Shown piece after piece: positions 1 through 12,093 of a DNA stretch of 64,000 nucleotides. Source of the stretch: Legionella sp. W10-070 (lineage in GTDB: Bacteria; Pseudomonadota; Gammaproteobacteria; Legionellales; Legionellaceae). Location of the stretch: assembly GCF_900640175.1 (NCBI RefSeq), contig NZ_CAAAJC010000009.1:50339-114338 (forward strand). Reading direction: 5' to 3'. How positions within the stretch are numbered: the stretch's first letter is position 1; each line of letters starts with the position of its first letter. The position numbers and the translations under genes are program-made. The notes beneath the pieces are model-generated. The model did no database searches. It saw only the letters and a list, made by a program, of their open reading frames with translations, and was not told the DNA's origin.

Positions 1-2
1 CT

Positions 3-1283
3 AAAAACTTCTCCATTCGAACACTCCAGGAAGCACTTAAAGAACACATTGATAATCAGGAAACAAGCAATGTCAAATTCCATTGGTATCCAGGAACAAC
101 CGTAGATTCAATAGATCTGAAAAATAGAATGTTGCATCTGGATAAAGACAATACTACCATCACGTTTGATTATTTGCTGGTATGTGAAGGAGAGAGGCGT
201 CATCTGACTCAACACATTAATGATGCGATTAAAACGGAATTTTCTCCACAAATAAAGCCTTTCTCTTTTAAAAAAATGGGCACGCCCACTTACCATATGG
301 CTGCCCGGCTAACATTAAAAGATCTGGAAAAAGAGAAGGACTATCAAGAATTCCTGGCAAAGAATAGAAGAAAAATTGAATTTCAAGTGAAAAATTTAAG
401 CCCACTTGGCTGGGATCCACGTGAAGGAAAACCAGATAATGCTATCTTTGACGATAATCTGTATAAAGAGAATCGATATGCTGGACCTAAGTGGAAACCT
501 CGATTATTCATTGCAACCCCTGTTCCAGAATCGCTTCATGAAACCCAAAATCCCTCTATCAAAAGAAAAAAAGTACTTGAATGGGCAAGCTTTTTTGCAT
601 CGTTTAGAATGCAAGTGCCTCCTGAGAATTTTGTGATCGATGGGAAGGGAGAAAATGAAACACAATCCAATGTAGGCACCTTTCTTTCTGACATCCACTA
701 TGCCGATAATCCTGTAAGAAAATTACCTGATAATAGCTACATTATTCTTCTGGGAGATTGCGCTATGTCTCCTTATTACCCAGTCGGCATTTCATCGGCT
801 TTTGCCATGAGTGAAGCTCGAATTGCTGCATCTTGTATTATCCAATTTCATCAGCAGGAAGAGCAATTCGAGCATTTAATTACCCAATATCATCGCTATC
901 AACAAATTATTGCCGATTATACTGGCTATCGAAATGAAGAAATTGAAATGATTGTCAGACATATTGAAAACCTGCAAGAGACTCTGCAGGAAGAGGCAAA
1001 AACACTTCCAGTTTCTAATCGAGAAGAACTCCAGTTTGCAATGAAACAGCAAAACGTTATCAATCTTTTAAATAAGCTTTGTTATAAATTAAATCGTAGC
1101 AGCAATCATAGTAATGCTACCTCCGTCCTAAAGGGATGCCTCGAGCAATTGTTGATAACCGAGGAAACCTATTTTGATGCTATCGAAATTCAACCTGTTA
1201 GAGAACTCTTTGATAACATGCAAAATGGTCAATTGCTTAAAGAGCTTATTCAACAACAAAATTCAACAACAATTAAACCATAG
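3..1283 (+). CDS. FAD-dependent oxidoreductase-like protein, 5'-truncated by window edge
   Basis: The reading frame is open from base 3, so the N-terminus with the expected Rossmann GxGxxG motif lies outside the window. The visible part contains DYLLVCEGERRHL, which fits the second dinucleotide-binding strand of PHBH/MICAL-type flavoprotein monooxygenases, and later LLGDCAMSPYYPVGISSAF, the GD(A/C)...P..P.G flavin-binding motif of the same superfamily. The last third (about 150 residues) is charged, probably helical, and has no family I recognise. The motifs support FAD binding; the substrate is unknown. Legionella genomes hold several such flavoproteins, some as translocated proteins, but nothing here proves secretion. 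An internal ATG at 129 is not the start because coding sequence continues upstream. Confidence 0.75.
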   Translation, partial: KNFSIRTLQEALKEHIDNQETSNVKFHWYPGTTVDSIDLKNRMLHLDKDNTTITFDYLLVCEGERRHLTQHINDAIKTEFSPQIKPFSFKKMGTPTYHMAARLTLKDLEKEKDYQEFLAKNRRKIEFQVKNLSPLGWDPREGKPDNAIFDDNLYKENRYAGPKWKPRLFIATPVPESLHETQNPSIKRKKVLEWASFFASFRMQVPPENFVIDGKGENETQSNVGTFLSDIHYADNPVRKLPDNSYIILLGDCAMSPYYPVGISSAFAMSEARIAASCIIQFHQQEEQFEHLITQYHRYQQIIADYTGYRNEEIEMIVRHIENLQETLQEEAKTLPVSNREELQFAMKQQNVINLLNKLCYKLNRSSNHSNATSVLKGCLEQLLITEETYFDAIEIQPVRELFDNMQNGQLLKELIQQQNSTTIKP

Positions 1284-1394
1284 GATCATAGTTTTTGAAA
1301 TTTAATAATTTAGAGCCGGCTTTCATTTGGTTTTTTGAAGTGAACCTCTATTACGCCATTAAATTAATTTATATCAAACTTTGGCCTGCATGAA

Positions 1395-1551
1395 GGGGCG
1401 ATTAAAACTGCGGTTGGGGTTAATTAATGGTAGCCTGGGGCGCCAACTATCCGGGAGCGCAGTTTGATAATAAACTCATACACCCTGGATTTCGCTGGCG
1501 CTCCATCCATACTACCACTTTTAAGGAAAATCCGCAGTTAATCGCACCCCC
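1395..1551. repeat. Imperfect palindromic repeat element, about 157 bp
   Basis: The left end reads GGGGCGATTAAAACTGCGG and the right end, on the other strand, reads GGGGGTGCGATTAACTGCGG, so the two ends are inverted copies. Further in, GGTAGCCTGG...GGCGCC on the left is mirrored on the other strand by GGTAGTATGGATGGAGCGCC. A partial second copy lies at about 41963-42025: 1411-1435 and 41976-42000 differ at one base. There is no open reading frame. This fits a small non-autonomous (MITE-like) or structured intergenic repeat. It lies between the converging ends of the flavoprotein gene and dnaE. Confidence 0.6.
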
Positions 1552-1573
1552 TGAATGAAGCAATTGGCAGAGC

Positions 1574-4500
1574 CTAGTAGTGCAAAACCACTTTGTTCTC
1601 CCCAAGTAAATCAGCTAATGCCGTAATAAACTCATCAGTTGGCGATACCCGCCATTCTAATCCCAGATTCAGGATGGCCATCGCTTGCGCATTAGCATAA
1701 TGCACTTGTACTATACATCTGCCTTGATTAGCTTTTAAGATTGCTTGCAGACTGGGTATCAAATGTCCCTCTTCAGCTGTCAGCCTCAAAACGAGACATT
1801 TTGCAAGTTGCGAGCGAGCTTCATCGATCGTCAATAACTGACTGGCAGTCATCTTAACACCTCCGCTGTACTCATCAGCTGCTATGTCCCCTTCTACAAC
1901 CAGCATTTCTCCCGATTGAATCATCGTTTGCTGCATCTCATAAATTTCAGAAAAAACAACCACATCCAACCTGGAACCAGCATCTTCCAAACCAATGATA
2001 GTTAATTTTTTTCCTCTCTTAGTCATTACCCGCCTAATTGAAGTCACTAAACCACAGATAATTGCCTTTTTCATGGAAGCTGGATTAAGTGTTGCTATCG
2101 GGGTGATGAATTCCTTAAATTCCTGGCAGTATTGTCTTGCCGGATGTCCTGTTAAATAAAGTCCCAGCGTCTCTTTTTCGCCATTTAAACGCATTATTTC
2201 AGACCAGGGCTTACATTCAATATAATCTTCCTGCGTTAAACCTTCTTCCAATAAAGAAAATAAATCCGTTTGTCCGCTGTTTTGATTCTGATGCGTCTTA
2301 TCAGCCACTTTCAATGCTTTCTCTAATGACGCGAATAAAACTGCCCTCTCGATACCCCAACCATCCATTGAACCACTTTTAATAAGTGCCTCCAGCACCC
2401 GACGGTTTACTTTACGCAGATCCATGCGCTGACAAAAACCAAACAGCCCTGAAAACTCGCCTTCTTTTGCCCGTTCTTCAGTAATGCAATTAATAGCTGT
2501 TTCCCCTACTCCCTTGATTGCTCCAAGGCCGTAGAGGATAGTTTGCTCATCCCTGACCGTAAATTGATAATAAGAATGATTAATTGCTGGCGGCAAAACC
2601 TGCAGTTTCATCTGTAAACATTCATCTATAAAAGTAACCACCTTGTCTGTATTATCCATGTCAGATGACATTACAGCAGCCATAAAGGCCGCCGGGTAAT
2701 GGGCTTTTAGCCAGGCCGTCTGATAAGCGACTAATGCATAAGCCGCTGAGTGTGATTTATTGAATCCATAACCGGCAAATTTTTCCATCAAATCAAAAAT
2801 ATGGGTAGCAACCTGCTCATCAACCCCTCGTGCAGTGGCTCCTTCAGTAAAAATGGCACGCTGCTTGGCCATTTCTTCCGGTTTCTTCTTACCCATAGCA
2901 CGACGTAAGAGATCAGCTGCCCCCAAAGTATAGTTTGCCAGAACCTGAGCAATCTGCATGACCTGCTCCTGGTAAAGGATCACCCCATAGGTCGGTTTTA
3001 ATATAGGCTCTAAATCAGGATGCGGATACTCAACCTTTGAACGGCCATGCTTGCGATCAATAAAATCATCCACCATTCCTGACTGCAAAGGCCCTGGTCT
3101 GAATAGAGCAACCAACGCAATAATATCCTCAAAACAGTCAGGCTGAAGTCTATGAATCAGCTCCTTCATCCCTCGCGATTCCAACTGAAACACTGCTGTC
3201 GTCTGGCAAGCCTGTAACAATTCAAAGGTTTTTTTATCATCCGTTGGAATTAAGGAAATATCGACAGGCAGCTCGCCTCTGTTAAGTCGCTCTTTGTTGA
3301 TAATGGCTAATGCCCAATCAATGATTGTCAGCGTTCTTAATCCCAGGAAGTCAAATTTGACCAATCCTGCTGCTTCAACATCATCTTTATCAAATTGACT
3401 GACTAACTGTGTCGAGCCTTGTTCACAGTAGATGGCAGTAAAATCAGTCAACTTTGATGGCGCAATAACGACGCCTCCGGCATGTTTTCCCGCATTTCGG
3501 GTGATCCCTTCCAGCTTTAAAGCTAAATCAATTAATTCTTTAACATCCTCTTCATCTTCATAGCGTCGTTTTAATTCCTCTTCCTCTGCAAGTGCCTTGT
3601 TTAAGGTCATGCCAATTTCAAAAGGAATCAACTTGGCTATTTTATCTACAAAACCATAAGGATGACCCAGCACTCGCCCTACGTCACGTACCACAGCCTT
3701 GGCAGCCATTGTTCCAAAGGTGATAATCTGGGAAACGCTCTGACGACCATATTTCTCGGCAACATACTCAATGACGCGATCCCGGCCTTCCATGCAAAAA
3801 TCAATATCGAAATCAGGCATTGAAACCCTTTCCGGGTTTAAGAAGCGCTCAAACAGCAACTCGTATTGCAAGGGATCCAGATCGGTAATTTTTAATGCAT
3901 AGGCAACCAGTGAGCCAGCCCCAGAACCCCTTCCAGGGCCTACAGGTACCCCATTTTTCTTAGCCCACTGAATAAAATCGGCAACAATCAGAAAATAGCC
4001 TGGAAATCCCATGCTATTGATTACATCAAGCTCAATTTGCAACCGCTTATCATAGTTTATACGTAAAGTTTCGATCTTTTCGGGGGGATGAGCGTGAAAA
4101 ATTTGCTTTAATCGTTCTTCCAAACCTTCTTTTGAAAGTTGTGACAAATAGCCTTCTACCGTATAACCATCGGGAATTGGGAAATTCGGCAGATAATTAT
4201 TACCTAAATCAAGCTTTACTGTACATCGTTTAGCAATTTCAGCCGTATTTTCTATTGCTTGAGGTAAATCTTTAAATAAGGCCACCATTTCTTCGGAAGA
4301 ACGCAAGTACTGTTGGGTGCTATAAAGTTGGTTTCGACGCGGATCTGCCAAAGTATACCCTTCATGAATACAGACCCGCGCTTCATGGGCTTCATAATCA
4401 TCCGGGTGTAAAAACCGCACATCATTGGTAGCAACTAAAGGTAAATTGAGCTCTTCAGCCAAACGAACAACCCGCTCATTATATTCAGTTTCATCAACTC

Positions 4501-5020
4501 GCCCGGTTCTTTGGATCTCCAGGTAAAATCGCTCAGGAAAAATAGCCATCAATGATCGCGCAAGTCCATAAGCAGTGGATTCATCTTCAGCCAGTAAAGC
4601 TTTCCCTATAGAGCCGGAGCGCCCCCCTGATAAAGCAATCAACCCTTCAGCATACTCGGCAATCCATTGGTGTTGTACTCTGGGCTGCCCCTGATATTGC
4701 CCTTCCTGGTAAGCTTTTGAAATTAAGCAAGTTAAATTGCGATAGCCTGTTTCATTTTGGCATAAAAGCACAAGTGATGTCGTTTGCTCTGGATTTTCTG
4801 GCGCGTGACAAGGCAAATCGGCGCCAAGAATGGGTTTTATGCCCATCTCAAGAGCTGCCTTGAATACCTTGACAGCCGCAAAAAGATTGCAATGGTCAGT
4901 AACGGCTATGGTATTCATACCCTTGTCGGCAAGTACTTTCATCAAGGGTTTTATGCGCACCAAGCCATCGACCATTGAAAACTCGGTGTGGACACGCAAA
5001 TGAACAAAACGTGATTTCAT
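1574..5020 (-). CDS. dnaE: DNA polymerase III subunit alpha
   Basis: Replicative DNA polymerase catalytic subunit, 1148 residues, close to the usual length of about 1160 for gammaproteobacterial DnaE. The N-terminal PHP domain begins with VHLRVHTEFSMVDGL and has AVTDHCNLFAAVK. The polymerase active site shows PGRGSGAGSLVAY and, near residue 400, the catalytic aspartates in MPDFDIDFC. Helix-hairpin-helix and OB-fold regions follow, the latter with GLVTSIRRVMTKRGKK near residue 1000. No intein or frameshift is visible. It acts in the cytoplasm in the Pol III holoenzyme with beta, epsilon and tau. The start ATG has no closely overlapping neighbour; the next gene downstream is a transporter permease on the far side of the start. 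Confidence 0.99.
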   Translation of the reverse strand: MKSRFVHLRVHTEFSMVDGLVRIKPLMKVLADKGMNTIAVTDHCNLFAAVKVFKAALEMGIKPILGADLPCHAPENPEQTTSLVLLCQNETGYRNLTCLISKAYQEGQYQGQPRVQHQWIAEYAEGLIALSGGRSGSIGKALLAEDESTAYGLARSLMAIFPERFYLEIQRTGRVDETEYNERVVRLAEELNLPLVATNDVRFLHPDDYEAHEARVCIHEGYTLADPRRNQLYSTQQYLRSSEEMVALFKDLPQAIENTAEIAKRCTVKLDLGNNYLPNFPIPDGYTVEGYLSQLSKEGLEERLKQIFHAHPPEKIETLRINYDKRLQIELDVINSMGFPGYFLIVADFIQWAKKNGVPVGPGRGSGAGSLVAYALKITDLDPLQYELLFERFLNPERVSMPDFDIDFCMEGRDRVIEYVAEKYGRQSVSQIITFGTMAAKAVVRDVGRVLGHPYGFVDKIAKLIPFEIGMTLNKALAEEEELKRRYEDEEDVKELIDLALKLEGITRNAGKHAGGVVIAPSKLTDFTAIYCEQGSTQLVSQFDKDDVEAAGLVKFDFLGLRTLTIIDWALAIINKERLNRGELPVDISLIPTDDKKTFELLQACQTTAVFQLESRGMKELIHRLQPDCFEDIIALVALFRPGPLQSGMVDDFIDRKHGRSKVEYPHPDLEPILKPTYGVILYQEQVMQIAQVLANYTLGAADLLRRAMGKKKPEEMAKQRAIFTEGATARGVDEQVATHIFDLMEKFAGYGFNKSHSAAYALVAYQTAWLKAHYPAAFMAAVMSSDMDNTDKVVTFIDECLQMKLQVLPPAINHSYYQFTVRDEQTILYGLGAIKGVGETAINCITEERAKEGEFSGLFGFCQRMDLRKVNRRVLEALIKSGSMDGWGIERAVLFASLEKALKVADKTHQNQNSGQTDLFSLLEEGLTQEDYIECKPWSEIMRLNGEKETLGLYLTGHPARQYCQEFKEFITPIATLNPASMKKAIICGLVTSIRRVMTKRGKKLTIIGLEDAGSRLDVVVFSEIYEMQQTMIQSGEMLVVEGDIAADEYSGGVKMTASQLLTIDEARSQLAKCLVLRLTAEEGHLIPSLQAILKANQGRCIVQVHYANAQAMAILNLGLEWRVSPTDEFITALADLLGENKVVLHY

Positions 5021-5138
5021 AATGATTAAACTCTTCCAACGATGACAGAACTCTACAGAAGTCAGCTATTCAGAGCAAGCAGAGAATCATCGCAGCTCAG
5101 CGATAAGACCCTGTTGAGATATTTGTAGCACTACCACC

Positions 5139-6494
5139 TTAGAGAGTTGCCTGATGAGGATCAAAGGCGTCTCGCACTGCATCTGCAAAAAGATTGCTGG
5201 CAAGCACCAAAATAAACATGAATACAAAAGCGGCCATCATCGGCCACCAGACAATAGGCTCTCTTGCCAACTCCAAACGTGCCCCGTTAATCATGTTTCC
5301 CCAGCTGATTGTCATAGGCGACACCCCTACACCCACATAAGACAATACGGCCTCGGCAAGAACTAAAAAACTAAAATCTAAAACCAGAGTAATTAATACG
5401 ATATGCATCACATTCGGCAGCAAATGCCTGCGGATGATGGTAAAGGAACTGCTTCCCAAAGCACGGGCCGCCATAACATAATCTATTTCCCTTAATTTCA
5501 GTGTTTCAGCCCGCAATAATCGGCATAAGCTTGTCCAGCTCGTCACCCCAAGAATCAAACAAAGGGCAAGCAACCTGGCATCTGCACTTTTGCTAAGGGT
5601 AGGAAACTGCTGAGGATGGTTAGCAATGTACGTTTGCATGGACAACACTGAAGCAGTAATTAGAAGTACCCCGGGAATTGAGCTTAGGGTGGTATAAAGA
5701 TATTGAATAATATCATCAATAATACCGCCAAAATAACCAGCAGCCATCCCCAGTAATAAAGCCAGTGGCATCATAAAAAGAGTGGTTAATATGCCAATAA
5801 CAAGGCCAGTACGAATGCTTTTTACCGTATAATAAAAGATATCCTGGCCAATTTTTCCAGTACCTAAAAGATGAAAATCGCGAGAAAGCCAATAACTGGC
5901 GAGCATCACAAACAGGCATATAAAAAGCGTAATCAGCCCACTGATGCCGCTTTTTTCCGGTATCAGCTTCAACCGCTTGCCTAAGCTCCAATCAATTCCG
6001 ATAATCAGCCCCCACAGAGTGATAACAATAAGCAAGCTCACCAGTACTGCTCTATAACTAACTGCTATTAGTTGTGCTGTTCTGTCATGGGTATTTTTAA
6101 TGGTCTTTGGCAGGTACTTCAAACGAGGATGTACCTGTCTTGCTTCTCCGTCTATTAGTATTGTTTCTGCACTATATAAATTCAGTGCCAACGGTGCGGA
6201 ATACGTTTTCTCATAAAAACTGCCCAGCGGTGCCATTACCCTGTCTAAAATCGAATTCTGCTGACCTGTGACAGGATCTTGATTAGCCGATATTGGAAAA
6301 TTGAGATGAATGGAATCAATAACGGCTATTGCCAGGAAAAATAATAATACAATCGAGGCACTCACAGCCAGTGGCTTTTTAAAGATGCTTTGAAAAGCCC
6401 TTCTGACATGCTTTTTGCGTAAACTAAAACTAATTACTGCAGCGCTTATTATCAATACCGCTAAAAAACATTGGTCTGTCCATAATAATTCCAT
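5139..6494 (-). CDS. ABC importer permease, DppC/OppC/YejE type
   Basis: Inner-membrane permease of a peptide-type ABC importer, 451 residues, long for DppC (about 300) and nearer the YejE-like group because of a long N-terminal region before the permease domain. The C-terminal binding-protein-dependent transport domain carries the EAA loop AARALGSSSFTIIRRHLLPN, which contacts the ATPase. Several hydrophobic helices are visible (about residues 8-25, 38-58, 150-170, 190-205, 235-260, 360-390, 415-440). It starts two bases after the upstream permease gene, so the two are co-transcribed. The substrate is probably a peptide; this is inferred from family only. No ATP-binding subunit lies in the window. 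Confidence 0.9.
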   Translation of the reverse strand: MELLWTDQCFLAVLIISAAVISFSLRKKHVRRAFQSIFKKPLAVSASIVLLFFLAIAVIDSIHLNFPISANQDPVTGQQNSILDRVMAPLGSFYEKTYSAPLALNLYSAETILIDGEARQVHPRLKYLPKTIKNTHDRTAQLIAVSYRAVLVSLLIVITLWGLIIGIDWSLGKRLKLIPEKSGISGLITLFICLFVMLASYWLSRDFHLLGTGKIGQDIFYYTVKSIRTGLVIGILTTLFMMPLALLLGMAAGYFGGIIDDIIQYLYTTLSSIPGVLLITASVLSMQTYIANHPQQFPTLSKSADARLLALCLILGVTSWTSLCRLLRAETLKLREIDYVMAARALGSSSFTIIRRHLLPNVMHIVLITLVLDFSFLVLAEAVLSYVGVGVSPMTISWGNMINGARLELAREPIVWWPMMAAFVFMFILVLASNLFADAVRDAFDPHQATL

Positions 6495-6496
6495 AC

Positions 6497-7474
6497 CTAA
6501 CCCAGCCTCACCCGCGGATCAACCAATGTATAAGAGATATCAGTCAAAATTAAACCAGCGATATAAAGAACGGAACCTAGAAATACCATCGCTCTTACAA
6601 TAGCAAAATCCTGTTGCTGGATGGCATCGATAATATAACTGCCAAGCCCTGGCACACCAAAAAATGACTCCAGGATAAGACTTCCCATAAACAAAGAAGG
6701 GATAAGCACAACAATGCCGGTAAGAATTGGCAGCATGGCATTTTTCAATACATGACGAAATAAGACACGCAGTTCAGATAATCCTTTTGCACGCGCGGTT
6801 TTAACATACTCTCGATTCATCTCTTCAAGAAATAAACTACGATACCACCTGGAGCCTGCGCCAATCCCTGCCAGAACAGCAACAAATACCGGCAATAAAA
6901 TAAACTTGATACTGCTAAGTCCGGCATCATAACCAGAAATAGGTACTAATCGCAGCAGTTTCCCAAAAATATATTGTCCGCCAATAATATAGAAAAGACT
7001 GGAGATAGACATCAGGATAATGCAAAAAATTACACCACTGAGGTCAATGTAGGTAGAGCGAAAAAAAGCCATCGCCATAGCAAAGATAATGTTTACCAAT
7101 ATACCCAGAAGCAATACGGGCAAAGCAATCGCAAGGCTCGGCCACATTCGGTGCGAAATATCATAGCTAATGTCACGTCCGGCATCAGACATGCCAAAGT
7201 CAAAAGCAAACAGCTTTAATGATTTTTGAAAAAAAAGCGTCTGTGTCAACATCCTGATGCCCGTCTCTGTCGAATTATAGAATAAGGGGAGATTGTAACC
7301 ACGCGACATTTTCCACTGCATGATTGCTGCCGGTTTGACATGTTTTTCCCCTAACTGCATTCTCGCCATATCATCCGGGGAATTAACCATAAAAAACAAT
7401 GCAAAAGTGATGATATTGATACCTAATAGAATGGGAATCGCATATAGAATTCGTCGCAATAAATAATAAATCAT
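6497..7474 (-). CDS. ABC importer permease, DppB/OppB/YejB type
   Basis: Inner-membrane permease, 325 residues, the usual size for DppB/YejB. It opens with MIYYLLRRILYAIPILLGIN, the classic N-terminal helix of this family, and carries the EAA loop TARAKGLSELRVLFRHVLKN near residues 225-245. Its start codon overlaps the stop of the binding-protein gene (ATGA type), and its end is two bases from the next permease, so binding protein, permease B and permease C form one operon with translational coupling. The partner ATPase must be encoded elsewhere, shared with another importer, or be lost. Confidence 0.93.
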   Translation of the reverse strand: MIYYLLRRILYAIPILLGINIITFALFFMVNSPDDMARMQLGEKHVKPAAIMQWKMSRGYNLPLFYNSTETGIRMLTQTLFFQKSLKLFAFDFGMSDAGRDISYDISHRMWPSLAIALPVLLLGILVNIIFAMAMAFFRSTYIDLSGVIFCIILMSISSLFYIIGGQYIFGKLLRLVPISGYDAGLSSIKFILLPVFVAVLAGIGAGSRWYRSLFLEEMNREYVKTARAKGLSELRVLFRHVLKNAMLPILTGIVVLIPSLFMGSLILESFFGVPGLGSYIIDAIQQQDFAIVRAMVFLGSVLYIAGLILTDISYTLVDPRVRLG

Positions 7475-9654
7475 GATTTGATTCTCGAAGCACTTTGCTT
7501 TTCTCTTTTATAATAAGCCCAAAGCAGAGGGATTAGTAGCAAGCCAAACGTTAGCAGCAATAAACCAATTGGCCATAAAACAGGCTTATTCCAGCGCTGG
7601 CGTAATTCGTTTCGCTGCTCCACATTGATAGCCATGTATTTCAAGGTATTGTTATTAATCGTATCAGGCTTGGTTGGCGATACCCATTGCTGACTGAGAA
7701 TCAACGTTTGGGTGTTGATCCCCCACGCCCAGGGTGCATCATGTCTGACTATTTCGACCATTTCGTCAATAAGCGACTGCCTCCTGTCATCATTACTACG
7801 GTTTTTCATTAAGTTAAACAAATGGTCATAACGCGGATTTTGATAATTAGAGGCATTCTCCCCGCCATGTTTTACTTTGCCGTTAGGACCATAAAGCATA
7901 AATAAAAAATTCTCAGGATCAGGATAATCTGCATGCCAACCCCAACTAAAAATCTGGGCGTTTCCAGTGCGCATTTTTTCTTGAAAACGATTATATTGCG
8001 TACCTCGAATATTTAAATCAATGCCTATTCGAGCGAATTGCTTACGCATCCAATCTAATCGAGATTTATCATCAGGCCCCCCGGTAACAGGTACATCATA
8101 ATGCAGAAGCAACGGTTTGCCCGTTTCAGGATCGCGACCCTCTGGATAACCTGCCTGCGTCATTAATGCCTTAGCCTCTTCAAGCGTTTTCCTTTTAGGC
8201 CGATTTCCCTCCCAACGATAAATATAAGGATTAATTCCTTTCTCATCCTCTCTATAGCCAAAAATTCCTGGCGGTATAGGCCCCTGAGCGGCTTGGCCAC
8301 GGCCATTATAGAAAATGGCAATTTGTTCATCAAAATTTACCGCAATCGAAATAGCCAATCTTAATTTTCTCGCCCGCTCACTTTTACCTCCTACAATTGG
8401 ATCAAGCATATTGAATCCCAGGTAATAAATTGTTGGATCGGTTGTATGTGATAAGCGTATTTTCTTTTTCTGCATGCTGCGGGTTAGCTTGGGAATCCCT
8501 GAACGACTTATCTGAATCGCCTGGTCAAAGCTGTCCGTACTGATTCCCGATAAATCATAATAACCCTGCAAAAATTTATTCCAGCGAGGGATTGTTTCCT
8601 TCTCAAGAGTAAATACAGCCTGTTCAATTAAGGGAAGCAATTGTCCGGCATAACGCAAATAGCCAGCTTTGATGTCGTCCTCTGAACCATTAGCCGGGAA
8701 ATATTCCTGCCGGAAATTTGGATTTTTATTCAAAACCATACGCCGGTTCGGGTTATTCTCACTTAACATGAATGGGCCAGTCCCTACAGGGTACCAACTA
8801 AAGGTTAAATTTTTATCATCCATTCCCTCTTGTAAGTAAAAACGATCTGCTTCCCAAGGCACAGGAGCAAAAAAAGGCATCGCCAGCCAGAACATGAATT
8901 GAGGATACTGTCCCCTGATAGTAATTTCAAAGGTGTAATCGTCAATCTTACGGACTCCAGCAAGAGGATATTTTCTTAAGTCCAAAAAATGAGCTTGCCG
9001 AAACCCATTTGGCAAGGATCTGGCAAAATCGCGAAAGCCAACAATATATTCGCTCATCAATCCGTATATTGGTGAATTTACTGCCGGACTGGCCAAGCGC
9101 TTAATCTGATAAATATAATCATCAGCCGTTAATTCACGGGTACCTGTTATCTGGAAGTCAGATAGCTTATTAATGTTATTGTTAGAAAGATAATCTTTTG
9201 CTAAATCCAGATAAAGGTAATTACCTGCTTTGTCTTTAGCCAGGGCAGGATGAGGCTGAAATAATATGCCCGGTTTAATGCGAATAGTATACACAGAAAA
9301 CGCAACCTCACTGCTTTCTGCATCAGGCAGTAATTGATGTGATTTTCCCAGATAACGCACTGTTGGCATTGAAACAGCAGTTAAGGGAGTTAATTTATAG
9401 GGACGTACCAGATAATCATACTGTAATACAGGCTCATAGATTTGCGCTATAAACTGGTACTCATTGCTGGAATAAGACTTGGCAGGATCCAGCGTCTTGG
9501 GCTGCTCTGCAAATGACGAATAATAAATCTTCTCTTCAGCTTCGCTTCTCGGATAAGGGTTGTTAAAAACCCAATTCCTGGCATAGGATATTTCCCATGT
9601 ACTGAGCAGTACAATCAATATAATTCCTAATCGCCTGAGTACTGCCAAAATCAT
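7471..9654 (-). CDS. Extracellular solute-binding protein, family 5, membrane-anchored at both ends
   Basis: Periplasmic binding component of the peptide-type importer, 727 residues, longer than DppA/OppA (about 540) and YejA (about 600). A hydrophobic N-terminal segment (about residues 5-25) acts as signal or anchor. The SBP_bac_5 body begins with FAEQPKTLDPAKSYSSNEYQ and includes VGTGPFMLSENNPNRRMVLN and the late domain motif FSWGWHADYPDPENF. Near the C-terminus VLWPIGLLLLTFGLLLIPLL is a clear membrane helix followed by a basic tail, so the protein is probably tethered to the inner membrane beside its permeases, which is unusual for this family. First gene of the three-gene operon. Confidence 0.92.
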   Translation of the reverse strand: MILAVLRRLGIILIVLLSTWEISYARNWVFNNPYPRSEAEEKIYYSSFAEQPKTLDPAKSYSSNEYQFIAQIYEPVLQYDYLVRPYKLTPLTAVSMPTVRYLGKSHQLLPDAESSEVAFSVYTIRIKPGILFQPHPALAKDKAGNYLYLDLAKDYLSNNNINKLSDFQITGTRELTADDYIYQIKRLASPAVNSPIYGLMSEYIVGFRDFARSLPNGFRQAHFLDLRKYPLAGVRKIDDYTFEITIRGQYPQFMFWLAMPFFAPVPWEADRFYLQEGMDDKNLTFSWYPVGTGPFMLSENNPNRRMVLNKNPNFRQEYFPANGSEDDIKAGYLRYAGQLLPLIEQAVFTLEKETIPRWNKFLQGYYDLSGISTDSFDQAIQISRSGIPKLTRSMQKKKIRLSHTTDPTIYYLGFNMLDPIVGGKSERARKLRLAISIAVNFDEQIAIFYNGRGQAAQGPIPPGIFGYREDEKGINPYIYRWEGNRPKRKTLEEAKALMTQAGYPEGRDPETGKPLLLHYDVPVTGGPDDKSRLDWMRKQFARIGIDLNIRGTQYNRFQEKMRTGNAQIFSWGWHADYPDPENFLFMLYGPNGKVKHGGENASNYQNPRYDHLFNLMKNRSNDDRRQSLIDEMVEIVRHDAPWAWGINTQTLILSQQWVSPTKPDTINNNTLKYMAINVEQRNELRQRWNKPVLWPIGLLLLTFGLLLIPLLWAYYKREKQSASRIKS

Positions 9655-9722
9655 TCCTGGAAGATGGTTATAGTAACTGCTTACTTTTTAAAGCATTATG
9701 ATGTTAGCAACCAGGATTTTAG

Positions 9723-12093
<2,371 letters not shown>

